From Desulfuromonadaceae bacterium (GTDB lineage Bacteria; Desulfobacterota; Desulfuromonadia; Desulfuromonadales; SZUA-401), in NCBI GenBank assembly GCA_003246035.1, contig QKBP01000117.1, positions 1 to 30,251 of the forward strand: a DNA stretch of 30,251 nt, in the 5' to 3' direction. A model generated the notes under the pieces. The model was given only the letters and a program-made list of their open reading frames with translations, did not search any database and was not told the origin of the DNA. Position 1 is the stretch's first letter. The number at the start of each line of letters is the position of its first letter. Positions 23,238 through 30,251 of this stretch are shown here, piece by piece. The translations under genes were made by a program, and so were the position numbers.

Positions 23238-23894
23238 ATGAAAAGCCGCCGCATGACTGCCGAAAAAAGACGCGAAGCGATCCTCGCCGCAGTCGCCCCG
23301 CTGTTTGCCGGCGCGGGGCTCAACGGGGTCACCACCCGTCAGCTGGCTGAAGCCGCCGGCGTCTCCGAGGCCCTGCTCTTTCGTCATTTCCCGGACAAGC
23401 ACGAGCTCTATGCGGCCGCCAGCTCCCGCACCCTCGCTCCGGCCGAAGCGCTCGACCTCGTCCCCGCAAACTTCCCCCCCTCCACGCGACGCCTGGTCGT
23501 CACGATCCAGCGTCTCGCCGAGCACCTCCTCGACCCCAAATCGCAACAGGCCTCGCGCTGCCTCAGCCAAAGCCTGCTCGGAGACGGCCAACTCGCGCGG
23601 CGCTATCTCGCCACCCTGGCCGAAGCGCTGCTCCCTTCGCTGCGCGCCGACCTGAACGCAGCCAGGGCCTGCGGTGACCTCTTCCCCGCCCCCTCCGAAG
23701 ACACCGAATTCTGGCTAATGCACCACCTGTTCTGGGGGCTGCAGCAACACGCCCTGCCGGCCAGGTCACCGCTTGACTACCACTGCGCGCGCTTTGACCT
23801 GCTGCAACGCGGGGTACGTTTCGCCCTGCGCGGCCTGGGGCTCCGCGAAGAGGCGATCGAGAGAGACCTCCACCTCAGACAGCTGGAAGCCTGA
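23238..23894 (+). CDS. TetR-family transcriptional regulator
   Basis: The 218-residue protein has the N-terminal helix-turn-helix domain (about 5-55): EAILAAVAPLFAGAGLNGVTTRQLAEAAGVSEALLFRHFPDK. It continues with a helical ligand domain that I cannot match to a ligand. ATG 23238 is the likeliest start; GTG 23223 lies within the dyad operator and ATG 23253 is possible. No clear ribosome site precedes any of them, so the message may be almost leaderless. The gene is divergent from the radical SAM-hemE operon and 81 bases upstream of the sensor-exonuclease gene, and could regulate either. Confidence 0.88.
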   Translation: MKSRRMTAEKRREAILAAVAPLFAGAGLNGVTTRQLAEAAGVSEALLFRHFPDKHELYAAASSRTLAPAEALDLVPANFPPSTRRLVVTIQRLAEHLLDPKSQQASRCLSQSLLGDGQLARRYLATLAEALLPSLRADLNAARACGDLFPAPSEDTEFWLMHHLFWGLQQHALPARSPLDYHCARFDLLQRGVRFALRGLGLREEAIERDLHLRQLEA

Positions 23895-23974
23895 GCGCGC
23901 TCCTGCCGCGGGCTTGACGCTTGTGCCCCCGGCCTTTTACCGCTAGACTGAGCAGAAAACCCGAGGTCTCGCTG

Positions 23975-26107
23975 GTGCCCAAGTTCACGCTTCACCTCAA
24001 ACCTACCGTCAAATACTCCCTCTTCCTGCTGGCGATCTTTACGGCAGTCTGCACTGCCATGTTCGGCAGCTTCATCGCCGCCTGGCACACCCTCGCCCCC
24101 GACGAACAGCAGTTCATGACGCAGCTCATCGACAAGATGATCCCCTTCCAGGTCCTCGGCACCCTCATCCTGTTCGGCGTGGTTGGCGGCCTGGTCAGCA
24201 TGCTGTTCCGCTATTACATCATTCCGACCCTGCGACTCGGTGAAGAGACCAAGCTGATCACGGTCGTCAACCCCGGCTACCGGATCCGTCCGGACGGCGC
24301 CCGGGAACTGCAGCAGCTGACCCGGATTATCAACCAGTCGGCCGAGGCTTTCGAGAAACTTCAGTCCCAGGTCGACGAACAGATCCGGCGCGCCAAGCAG
24401 GACCTCAAGGTCGAACGCAACCGCCTCGCCGCGCTGATGTCGGAACTCCCCCAGGGGGTGCTGGTGTGCAACGCGGCCGGGCAGGTTCTGCTCTACAACC
24501 CCCAGGCCCAGAAGATGCTGCAGCGCCCCGGACACCATCTCGGCCTCGGCCGCTCGGTGTTCGGCGTACTCGATCGCGACCCGCTCATCCACGCCATCGA
24601 CGTTCTCGCCCATGCGGTTCAGGAAGGGAAGAAAAACGCCATCACCAGCTTCATGCTCACACCGGACAGCCACTGTAGTCTGCGCGTACACATGATGCCC
24701 TTCTTCAACGATCTCGAGGGGCGCCAGAACATCAACGGCTACGTCCTGACCTTCGACGACATCACCGAGGAGCTGGAGGCCGACCTGCGTCTCGACCTGC
24801 TACTGCGCACCCTCTCGGAGGCGATGCGCTTTTCCAGCCAGGAAATCCGCGAGGCGATCACCACCATCCTCTCCACCCCCGACCTCCCCCAGCCGACCCT
24901 CGACGAACTGCGCCAGACGATCGACCGGGCATCCCTGGCCCTCGCCCATCAGATCGAGGAGGCGAGCCTCGACCTCGCCCAGGAGATTACCCGCCAGTCG
25001 ATCAAGGAAGACATCTCCGCCCAGAGCCTAGCCACCCTGGTGGCCCGCCAGCTCGGTCGCCAAACCGGCCTCGAGGTGCGGACCCGGGTCGTGGGAGACA
25101 TCTGGCTGAATCTCGACAGCTACGCGCTCGTTCAGGGGCTGACTCGCCTCAGCTCCCAGCTCCAGGGGGACAGCCTCCCAGCCGTCGGGCTGGCCGTGCA
25201 CGTGGCCCCTGCCACGGAGATGACCGCCCGCCTCGAAATCGCCTGGGACGGCCCCATGGACAAGCAGAAGCTCAAGGCCTGGCACCAGCTGGCCAGCCAA
25301 GCGGATCAACAGGAGCACGACATCCAGCTCGACGAACTGCTCATGGAATGTGGCAGCTGCTGCGATCTCCCCGGAGACGTCCTGCTCCGTCTGAACCTCC
25401 CGATGATCGTCACCGAGGAAGTCGCCGAAGCCAGCCCGGTTATCGAACAGCGCCCGCTCTACTTCGAGTTCGACCTGTTCAACCCCGAGAGCTGGCAGGA
25501 ACTCGGCAAGGTCCCCTTGCGCAAGCTGACTTTCGTGGTCTTCGACACCGAGACCACCGGTCTCAACCCCTCCGAGGGGGACGAAGTCCTCCAGATCGGC
25601 GCCATCCGAATCGTCAATGGCCGCATCCTCTACGACGAAACCATCGACCAGCTGGTCGACCCACAGCGCCCGGTCCCTCCCAGTTCGGTCGAGGTCCACG
25701 GCATCCAGCCGGAACTGCTCGTCGGACAGCCGACCCTGAGCGAGGTCGTACCGACTTTTCACCGCTTCTGCGAGGACTCGGTACTGGTGGCCCACAACGC
25801 CGCCTTCGACATGAAGTTCCTGCAGCTCCAGGAGGACGCCACCGGCCTCCGCTTCGACCACCCGGTGCTCGACACCCTGCTGCTCTCCTGGGTGGTCCAC
25901 CCCAACCTGGAAGGGCACGGACTCGACAGGATCGCGCAGCGTTTCGACATCCCGATCGTCGGCCGGCATACGGCGCTGGGAGACGCGATCGTGACCGCCG
26001 AGGTGCTGGTCCGCCTGATCCCGTTGCTCGAAGATGCCGGCATCCACACCCTCGAAGAAGCGATCCAGGCCTCGGCCCGCTCCCCTCTTGCGCGCCTCAA
26101 GTACTGA
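23975..26107 (+). CDS. Membrane PAS sensor fused to DnaQ-type 3'-5' exonuclease
   Basis: The 710-residue protein joins unlike parts. It has two membrane helices (about 13-36 and 58-80), a HAMP-like linker and coiled coil (90-150), a PAS domain (about 150-260), and a region that resembles a kinase core but lacks the phospho-His and ATP boxes (about 270-480). The C-terminal DEDDh exonuclease domain (518-690) has all catalytic residues: Asp524, Glu526, Asp612, His665, Asp670 (VVFDTETTG, HNAAFDMKF, HTALGDA). Such proteins are usually named as DNA polymerase III epsilon-like, but with membrane and sensor parts a nucleic-acid trimming role under signal control is more likely. GAGG at 23963 favours GTG 23975; a TTG at 23921 is the alternative. 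Confidence 0.88.
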   Translation: MPKFTLHLKPTVKYSLFLLAIFTAVCTAMFGSFIAAWHTLAPDEQQFMTQLIDKMIPFQVLGTLILFGVVGGLVSMLFRYYIIPTLRLGEETKLITVVNPGYRIRPDGARELQQLTRIINQSAEAFEKLQSQVDEQIRRAKQDLKVERNRLAALMSELPQGVLVCNAAGQVLLYNPQAQKMLQRPGHHLGLGRSVFGVLDRDPLIHAIDVLAHAVQEGKKNAITSFMLTPDSHCSLRVHMMPFFNDLEGRQNINGYVLTFDDITEELEADLRLDLLLRTLSEAMRFSSQEIREAITTILSTPDLPQPTLDELRQTIDRASLALAHQIEEASLDLAQEITRQSIKEDISAQSLATLVARQLGRQTGLEVRTRVVGDIWLNLDSYALVQGLTRLSSQLQGDSLPAVGLAVHVAPATEMTARLEIAWDGPMDKQKLKAWHQLASQADQQEHDIQLDELLMECGSCCDLPGDVLLRLNLPMIVTEEVAEASPVIEQRPLYFEFDLFNPESWQELGKVPLRKLTFVVFDTETTGLNPSEGDEVLQIGAIRIVNGRILYDETIDQLVDPQRPVPPSSVEVHGIQPELLVGQPTLSEVVPTFHRFCEDSVLVAHNAAFDMKFLQLQEDATGLRFDHPVLDTLLLSWVVHPNLEGHGLDRIAQRFDIPIVGRHTALGDAIVTAEVLVRLIPLLEDAGIHTLEEAIQASARSPLARLKY

Positions 26108-26136
26108 TCCGCTCCCCCCCCCGCCGGAATGCAGAC

Positions 26137-26160
26137 AAAAAAAATCCCCTGAGAAGGGGA
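26137..26160 (-). terminator. Terminator of the small membrane protein gene
   Basis: On the minus strand TCCCCT-TCTC-AGGGGA is followed by eight T. The stem is short (six pairs) but the T-run is perfect. Confidence 0.8.
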
Positions 26161-26194
26161 GAACGGCACTAACCCAGGAGCAACTTCCGACGCT

Positions 26195-26545
26195 TCAGCA
26201 TTCCGCCGCGAGCGCCTGCTCCAGGGCATTCCGCTTGCGATGATACGGGATACCCGCAAGCAGCAGGTAGTTCGCCGCGTGATGGTGTTCGATCTCGTGC
26301 CCGAGATCCCGAAGTTTTCTGCGGATGACATGCACCGAAGACGCCCAGATCAGGGCGAACAGCCACGCCCACCAGGTCAGCAGAAGCTTCCCCCCCGCGA
26401 CGATCGCCAGCGCGAGCATGGCCACCCCTCCGAACAGGTAGGGGAGAACGTAGTAGCAGAAGCAGCCGACCAGGTATCCGGCCAGGGGGAGTACGACGGC
26501 AAAGAACAGAAACGCGGCAACGACCTCAACCAAAAAACTCTCCAT
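26195..26545 (-). CDS. Small membrane protein of unknown function
   Basis: The 116-residue protein has two or three hydrophobic helices (about 4-30, 34-50 and 52-72) and a basic, His-rich cytoplasmic tail (RRKLRDLGHEIEHHHAANYLL). AAGGAGGAAGAT before ATG 26545 is a strong ribosome site and excludes the longer reading from 26686. I recognise no family. It is a single gene between the exonuclease fusion (convergent) and the nitronate monooxygenase remnant. Confidence 0.72.
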   Translation of the reverse strand: MESFLVEVVAAFLFFAVVLPLAGYLVGCFCYYVLPYLFGGVAMLALAIVAGGKLLLTWWAWLFALIWASSVHVIRRKLRDLGHEIEHHHAANYLLLAGIPYHRKRNALEQALAAEC

Positions 26546-26800
26546 ATCTTCCTCCTTCACGTGCGGTTGAAAGTAAAACCGACCTCCTTTCCTGACCCCG
26601 AAACGACAGAAGCCGGGGCCACAAACTGCTTGGCAACCCGGCTGTCCGGAGAGAGGCGTTGATGGGGGATCCGCGGCTTTCCGCACCTACCTTGCGATAG
26701 GGATGGCTTTTCCACACCTGTTTTCTAAGAGTCTACAAATCCCCTCCCCGACGTCAACGCTCGCTAATGTTAATTTTCTCCAATTGAAAATACCGTCAAA

Positions 26801-26831
26801 AATAAAAAAAGGCCCTGCGAACAGGGCCTTT
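26801..26831 (-). terminator. Terminator of the nitronate monooxygenase-like gene
   Basis: On the minus strand AAAGGCCCTG-TTCG-CAGGGCCTTT is followed by a T-rich run (TTTTATTTTT). The stem is ten pairs long with a stable TTCG loop. It lies 27 bases after the stop at 26858. Confidence 0.92.
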
Positions 26832-26857
26832 GATCCTTTCATCGGGCGACGCCGGAA

Positions 26858-27932
26858 TCAGGCGTTGACTACCTGCCCGGTGCTCTTGCCGGCCTCGACG
26901 GCGAACAGTTCCGCAAAAATCTCCTTGACGGTCTCGATGCGCTCGGCCTTCCAGGCGTTGCTGCCGCAGAAGACCAGGCCGGTCTCGATGTCGCCGCGCT
27001 GGGCGCGGTCGAGGGCGTGCACGATACAGAAGCGTTCCTGGCCGGCCTTGTAGGCGCACTTTTTCAGGCAGTTGGAGGGGCAACGGACCCCGAGGTCGAC
27101 ATCGCGCTGGCGCACCGCCTCGATGTTCTTCGTGATCGCGCGACCGGGGAGGCCGGCGGGGCTCATGACCAGGCCGATGTCCTCCCGGGTGCAGTCGAGG
27201 TAGGCCTGCTTGAAGGCCATGTCGGCGTCGCACTCCTCGGTGGTGACGAAGCGGCTCCCCATCTGCACCCCGTCGGCCCCCTGCTCGAGGGCACCAGACG
27301 CCGCCCGCGGCGATCACGGGGACCTCCTCCTCGAACTGCTCCAGGAAATAGGCCTTCACCCCGCGCACCGTGGCATACTGGTCGTAGCTGCCGTTGCCGA
27401 TGTTCTCGGGCTTTTCACCAAGATGCCCCCCGGCGGTATCCGGGTCCTCGACGACCACGGCGTCCGGGAGGCGCTGATAGGTCTTGAACCACTTGCGGGC
27501 GATCAGTTCGGCGGCCTTGACCGAGGAGACGATCGGCACCAGCGCCACCTCCGGAAAACCGGCGGTCAGCTCGGGGAGGTTCAGCGGCAGGCCGGCTCCG
27601 CTGACGATCACCTTGGCCCCCGCGGCACAGGCCGCGCGGACGATGTCGTCGTAGTTGGTCACCGCGACCATGCAGTTGACCCCCACCACCCCCTGGGGAG
27701 CGATGGCGTAGGCCTTGCGAATCTCGTCGGCAAGCGCCAGCGGGTCGGCCTCGAAATAGTTCTTGCCGGTATAGCGTTCGCTGCCGAGCGCGAGCCCGGC
27801 GGCGGCCACCAGGCCGATCCCGCCGTTGAGGGCCACGTGGCCGGCCAGACGGCCCCCCGAAATACGTACGCCCATCCCGCCCTGGATCAGGGGGTAGGGG
27901 ACCTGATAGCGTCCAATCGTGAGTTGTTTCAT
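26858..27932 (-). pseudogene. Nitronate monooxygenase-like flavoprotein, frameshifted by a short deletion
   Basis: The first 213 codons (27932 to 27294) code the N-terminal half of an NAD(P)H-dependent flavin oxidoreductase of the 2-nitropropane dioxygenase group: PLIQGGMGVRISGG, GVNCMVAV, VVSGAGLPLN-like, DTAGGHLG, PVIAAGGVW. After Trp at 27294-27296 one base is left over, and the rest of the family (ALEQGADGVQMGSRF, then a Cys cluster RCPSNCLKKCAYK..FC and a C-terminal helix) continues in another frame to 26858. Normal relatives have about seven residues (like DRADIDR) between the Trp and the Ala-Leu, so about 20 bases are missing. The frame as read ends in a long false tail. A sequencing or assembly slip is possible. 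Confidence 0.8.
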
Positions 27933-28084
27933 TGTCGACTCCTGGCCGGGGGATAAAGAGGTCCCGGCAACGTCTTGACCATACCAGATACCGTCAGCGG
28001 GCTATGTAATAGTTGTGTAAAAATGATCTGTGTTCGCGCCAATCTCCGCTTGCGAAGGGGCATCTGCAATGGTAAGTAGTGAAC

Positions 28085-29041
28085 ATGAAACTCCTCCAGC
28101 GCCTCTTCAGCCCGCTCTCCGCCTTTATCGGGATCCAGATCGTCTGGATCGTCGTCCTCGTGTTCTGGATCGACTGGTTCCTCGATCGACACCTTGAACT
28201 GAAAAACCTCGCGGAACGGATCAGCCCCGAGCTGGCCGGCGGCGAGATCGACTGGTTCATCCTCGCCGAGGGGATCGTACTGCTGGTCGCGATCCTGGTC
28301 GGCGTCTACGTCATTTTCCTTTACTGGGGGAAACAGGTTTCCCTCTATCGCACCCAGCGCGACCTGATCGCTCAGGTCACCCACGAGCTGAAATCGCCGC
28401 TCGCCTCGATCCAGCTCCACCTCGAGACCCTGCAGCGCCACGCGCTCCCCCCCGACAAGGTTCAGGGGTTTGTCGACACCATGCTGGGGGACACGGCTCG
28501 CCTGCGCGGGCTGATCGACAACTTGCTGATGGCCAACCGCCTGGAGCGGAGGGGGATCCGGCTGGTGCTCCGCCCCACCGATCTCTCGACCTTCGTCCGG
28601 GAGTACTTTGAGAACCGGGAGGATGTGGCCGCGGGGCTGAAAATGGTGATGGAGATCGCCCCCGGGCTGACCGTCGAGGCCGACACCGAGGCACTCGAAA
28701 CCGCTTTGCGCAACCTGTTCGAGAATGCCCTGCTCTACAGCGAAGGGAACCCTCACCTGCGCATCGAGTTGCGCCGGGACGGCCGCTTCGCCCACCTGGT
28801 CATGCGCGACCGAGGCCGCGGCATCCCGCGCAAGGACCTGAAGAAGATCTTCCGCCTCTTCTACCGGGTCCGCCGTGAGCGCCAAAAGGCCCGTGGCACA
28901 GGTCTCGGCCTGTTCATCGTGCGCAACATCGTCAAGCGCCACAGCGGGAAAATCTGGGCCGAGAGCGCTGGTCCCCACCAGGGGAGCGCCTTCCATATCC
29001 TTCTCCCCTTGACCTACGGACGACCACGGAGAACCGCATGA
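28085..29041 (+). CDS. Membrane sensor histidine kinase
   Basis: The 318-residue kinase has two helices (about 12-32 and 60-84) with a very short outer loop of about 25 residues, then HisKA with His100 in VTHELKSPLASIQL and a HATPase domain. The N box is NLFENALLYSEG, G1 is DRGRGIP and G2 is GTGLGLFIV. The tiny sensor suggests that it reads the membrane itself or a partner. ATG 28085 or GTG 28079 may start it; GGTAAG is the only nearby ribosome site. The regulator ATG overlaps its stop (ATGA at 29038), and phospholipase A follows, so an envelope-stress or lipid signal is plausible. Confidence 0.93.
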   Translation: MKLLQRLFSPLSAFIGIQIVWIVVLVFWIDWFLDRHLELKNLAERISPELAGGEIDWFILAEGIVLLVAILVGVYVIFLYWGKQVSLYRTQRDLIAQVTHELKSPLASIQLHLETLQRHALPPDKVQGFVDTMLGDTARLRGLIDNLLMANRLERRGIRLVLRPTDLSTFVREYFENREDVAAGLKMVMEIAPGLTVEADTEALETALRNLFENALLYSEGNPHLRIELRRDGRFAHLVMRDRGRGIPRKDLKKIFRLFYRVRRERQKARGTGLGLFIVRNIVKRHSGKIWAESAGPHQGSAFHILLPLTYGRPRRTA

Positions 29042-29745
29042 ACCAGAGGATCCTGCTGGTCGAAGACGAACCGAATATCGCCCGGGGGCTGGTCTTCAAC
29101 CTCGAGGCCGAGGGGTACGAGGTCACCCATGTCGTTACCGGCGAAGAGGCTCTCGAGGCCCTGGTCCACGAACACTTCCAGCTGATCATCCTCGACCTGA
29201 TGCTGCCGGGCATGAGCGGCTACGAGGTGTGCCGGCAATTGCGCGAACGGGACTCCCAGATGCCGGTCCTGATGCTGACGGCGCGGGAGACCGAGGAAGA
29301 CCGCGTGCGCGGTCTGGAGATGGGCGCCGACGACTACCTGACGAAACCGTTCAGCCTCGACGAGCTGATGCTGCGCATCCAGGGGATGCTCCGCCGTTCC
29401 AGCTGGTATCGCCCCGAGAGCGTAGGTATGCCGAGCTACAGTTTCGGCGACAACACCATCGATTTCACCAACCAGCGCGCTGAAACCGCGCGCGGAGAAA
29501 TCGCCCTGACCGACCTTGAAACCCGCATGCTGAGGGCCTTTTTCGACCACGAGGGGGAGGTCATAAGCCGCAAGAAGCTGCTCACCAGCGTCTGGGGGGT
29601 CTCGCCCCAGACCGAGACCCGCACCCTCGACAACTTCGTGGTCCGGCTGCGGCGTTATTTCGAGCGCGATCCGTCCCGTCCGGAACACTTTCTCACGGTG
29701 CGTGGACGAGGCTACCGCTTCGTCCGCGAGCCGTCGACACCATGA
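29038..29745 (+). CDS. OmpR-family response regulator
   Basis: The 235-residue protein has a receiver domain with Glu9/Asp10/Glu11, phospho-acceptor Asp53 (IILDLMLPGMSG), LTARETEEDR and DYLTKPF. A winged helix of the OmpR/PhoB kind ends HFLTVRGRGYRFVREP. It overlaps the kinase by four bases. The phospholipase start is 13 bases after its stop, so the regulator, kinase and lipase probably share a message. It is not identical to the other OmpR-type regulator of the window (12611-13318). Confidence 0.95.
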   Translation: MNQRILLVEDEPNIARGLVFNLEAEGYEVTHVVTGEEALEALVHEHFQLIILDLMLPGMSGYEVCRQLRERDSQMPVLMLTARETEEDRVRGLEMGADDYLTKPFSLDELMLRIQGMLRRSSWYRPESVGMPSYSFGDNTIDFTNQRAETARGEIALTDLETRMLRAFFDHEGEVISRKKLLTSVWGVSPQTETRTLDNFVVRLRRYFERDPSRPEHFLTVRGRGYRFVREPSTP

Positions 29746-29758
29746 ACAGGGGGGAACG

Positions 29759-30251
29759 ATGAATCTTCGGCGCCTTTCCTGGCTGGCCTGCACCCTCCTG
29801 CTCCTGGCAACCCAGGTCCTGGCGGACGACGACGGCGTGCGCGTCGGGGAATCCTGCAGTTACCTCTACGAACCTTACTCCCCCCGCGAGATCGAGCACC
29901 GGGTGCTCGATGTGACGCCGAACGAGAGCGTCAGCCTGCACCGCCTGAATTACGCCATCGCCGGGAGCAACGACGCCAAGCTCCAGATCAGCTTCAAGTT
30001 CCGCCTCTCGGAGAACATCCCGCTCTACTTCGCCTACACCAACCTGGCGCTGTGGGACATCTACGAATCCTCCAGCCCCCTGGACGACATCAACTTCATC
30101 CCCGAGCTGTTCTATCGCCTCAAAGCCGACAAGAAATGGCTGATCAGCGTCGACGGAGGGTACATCCACACCTCGAACGGCAAGGACGACGAGCTCTCCC
30201 GCTCCTGGGACCGGCTCTACCTGCGCCTCAACAAGGTCTTCACCCCCGGAC
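29759..30251 (+). CDS. pldA: Outer-membrane phospholipase A (3' end outside window)
   Basis: The visible 164 residues hold a Sec signal (about 1-22), then segments of the OMPLA barrel: LQISFKFRLSENIPLYFAYTN, WDIYESSSP, IPELFY and GYIHTSNGKDDELSRSWDRLY. His137 and Ser139 match the catalytic His142 and Ser144 of Escherichia coli OMPLA. The position of catalytic Asn156, in the SRSWN segment, is Asp151 here. The enzyme hydrolyses misplaced outer-leaflet phospholipids. GGGGGGAA precedes ATG 29759. It follows a kinase-regulator pair by 13 bases. The last strand count cannot be judged because the gene leaves the window. Confidence 0.9.
   Translation, partial: MNLRRLSWLACTLLLLATQVLADDDGVRVGESCSYLYEPYSPREIEHRVLDVTPNESVSLHRLNYAIAGSNDAKLQISFKFRLSENIPLYFAYTNLALWDIYESSSPLDDINFIPELFYRLKADKKWLISVDGGYIHTSNGKDDELSRSWDRLYLRLNKVFTPG

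Noticed and set aside
20806..23241. An 811-codon open frame on the plus strand
   Set aside because: It lies antisense to hemE and the radical SAM gene, both with complete family motifs. Long antisense frames are expected in high-GC DNA; its translation has no domain and no ribosome site.
23914..23949. TTGACG with TAGACT as a promoter of the sensor-exonuclease gene
   Set aside because: The spacing is 24 bases. With the proper 17-base spacing the -35 box becomes TTGTGC, a poor match, so I do not list it.
1..30251. tRNA, rRNA, CRISPR arrays, insertion sequences, prophage
   Set aside because: I saw no CCA-ended cloverleaf, no regular spaced repeats, no transposase or integrase motif, and no long terminal inverted repeats. 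A tRNA or CRISPR search program would settle this.

Overview
The window looks like the chromosome of a high-GC (about 60-65 %) Gram-negative bacterium, most likely a deltaproteobacterium of the Geobacter/Desulfuromonas type (class Desulfuromonadia). The reasons are a caa3-type oxidase operon with a SCO protein, small lipoproteins and CxxCH proteins, a hem cluster that joins hemE to a radical SAM protein, many two-component and HD-GYP proteins, and a clean sigma-54 promoter. This is inference from gene content; no database was searched. The DNA reads mainly as housekeeping core plus envelope and regulatory genes. I see no phage, insertion sequence, tRNA, rRNA or CRISPR array.

Region 1 (1-4859, +): the tail of a SCO/SenC copper chaperone, then cytochrome oxidase subunits I, III, IV and II and heme O synthase, tightly packed with ATGA-type overlaps. 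Subunit I carries the Tyr-Ser motif of A2-type oxidases. Subunit II ends in two near-duplicate cytochrome c modules. Region 2 (4860-5775) is a 0.9 kb gap without a convincing gene. It falls in GC and holds a GG-N10-GC sigma-54 promoter with a dyad and a direct repeat upstream. Region 3 (5776-7692, +): two exported proteins, one of the choice-of-anchor F type and one with an Asp/His-rich tail, closed by a strong terminator. Region 4 (7785-9734, +): a tiny CxxC protein, a GcvR-like double-ACT protein, peptide deformylase and an exported DsrE-like protein. Region 5 (9755-11129): a minus-strand lipoprotein pair (one a di-CxxCH protein whose start is in doubt) divergent from a DUF2141-like lipoprotein.

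Region 6 (11130-16353, -): protoporphyrinogen oxidase behind its own sigma-70 promoter, preceded by a VWA protein, a histidine kinase and a response regulator. Region 7 (16492-17475, +): a CbpA-like DnaJ protein with a near-consensus promoter. Region 8 (17509-23088, -): a DUF4136 lipoprotein, then an array that reads radical SAM/SPASM protein, hemE, terminator, hemH, Cys-rich mini-protein, membrane HD-GYP protein. With hemY this is a heme supply cluster, which suits an organism rich in c-type cytochromes and a heme-copper oxidase. Region 9 (23203-26107, +): a TetR regulator with a probable operator, and a membrane PAS protein fused to a DnaQ-type exonuclease. Region 10 (26137-27932, -): a small membrane protein and a nitronate monooxygenase-like gene broken by a short internal deletion. 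Region 11 (28085-30251, +): a histidine kinase, an OmpR-type regulator and the start of an outer-membrane phospholipase A whose catalytic Asn position is Asp.

The most notable items are the tandem cytochrome c modules of the oxidase, the sensor-exonuclease fusion, the phospholipase substitution, the sigma-54 control region, the frameshifted genes, and the terminator between hemE and hemH. I did not find a clearly new defence or metabolic system.
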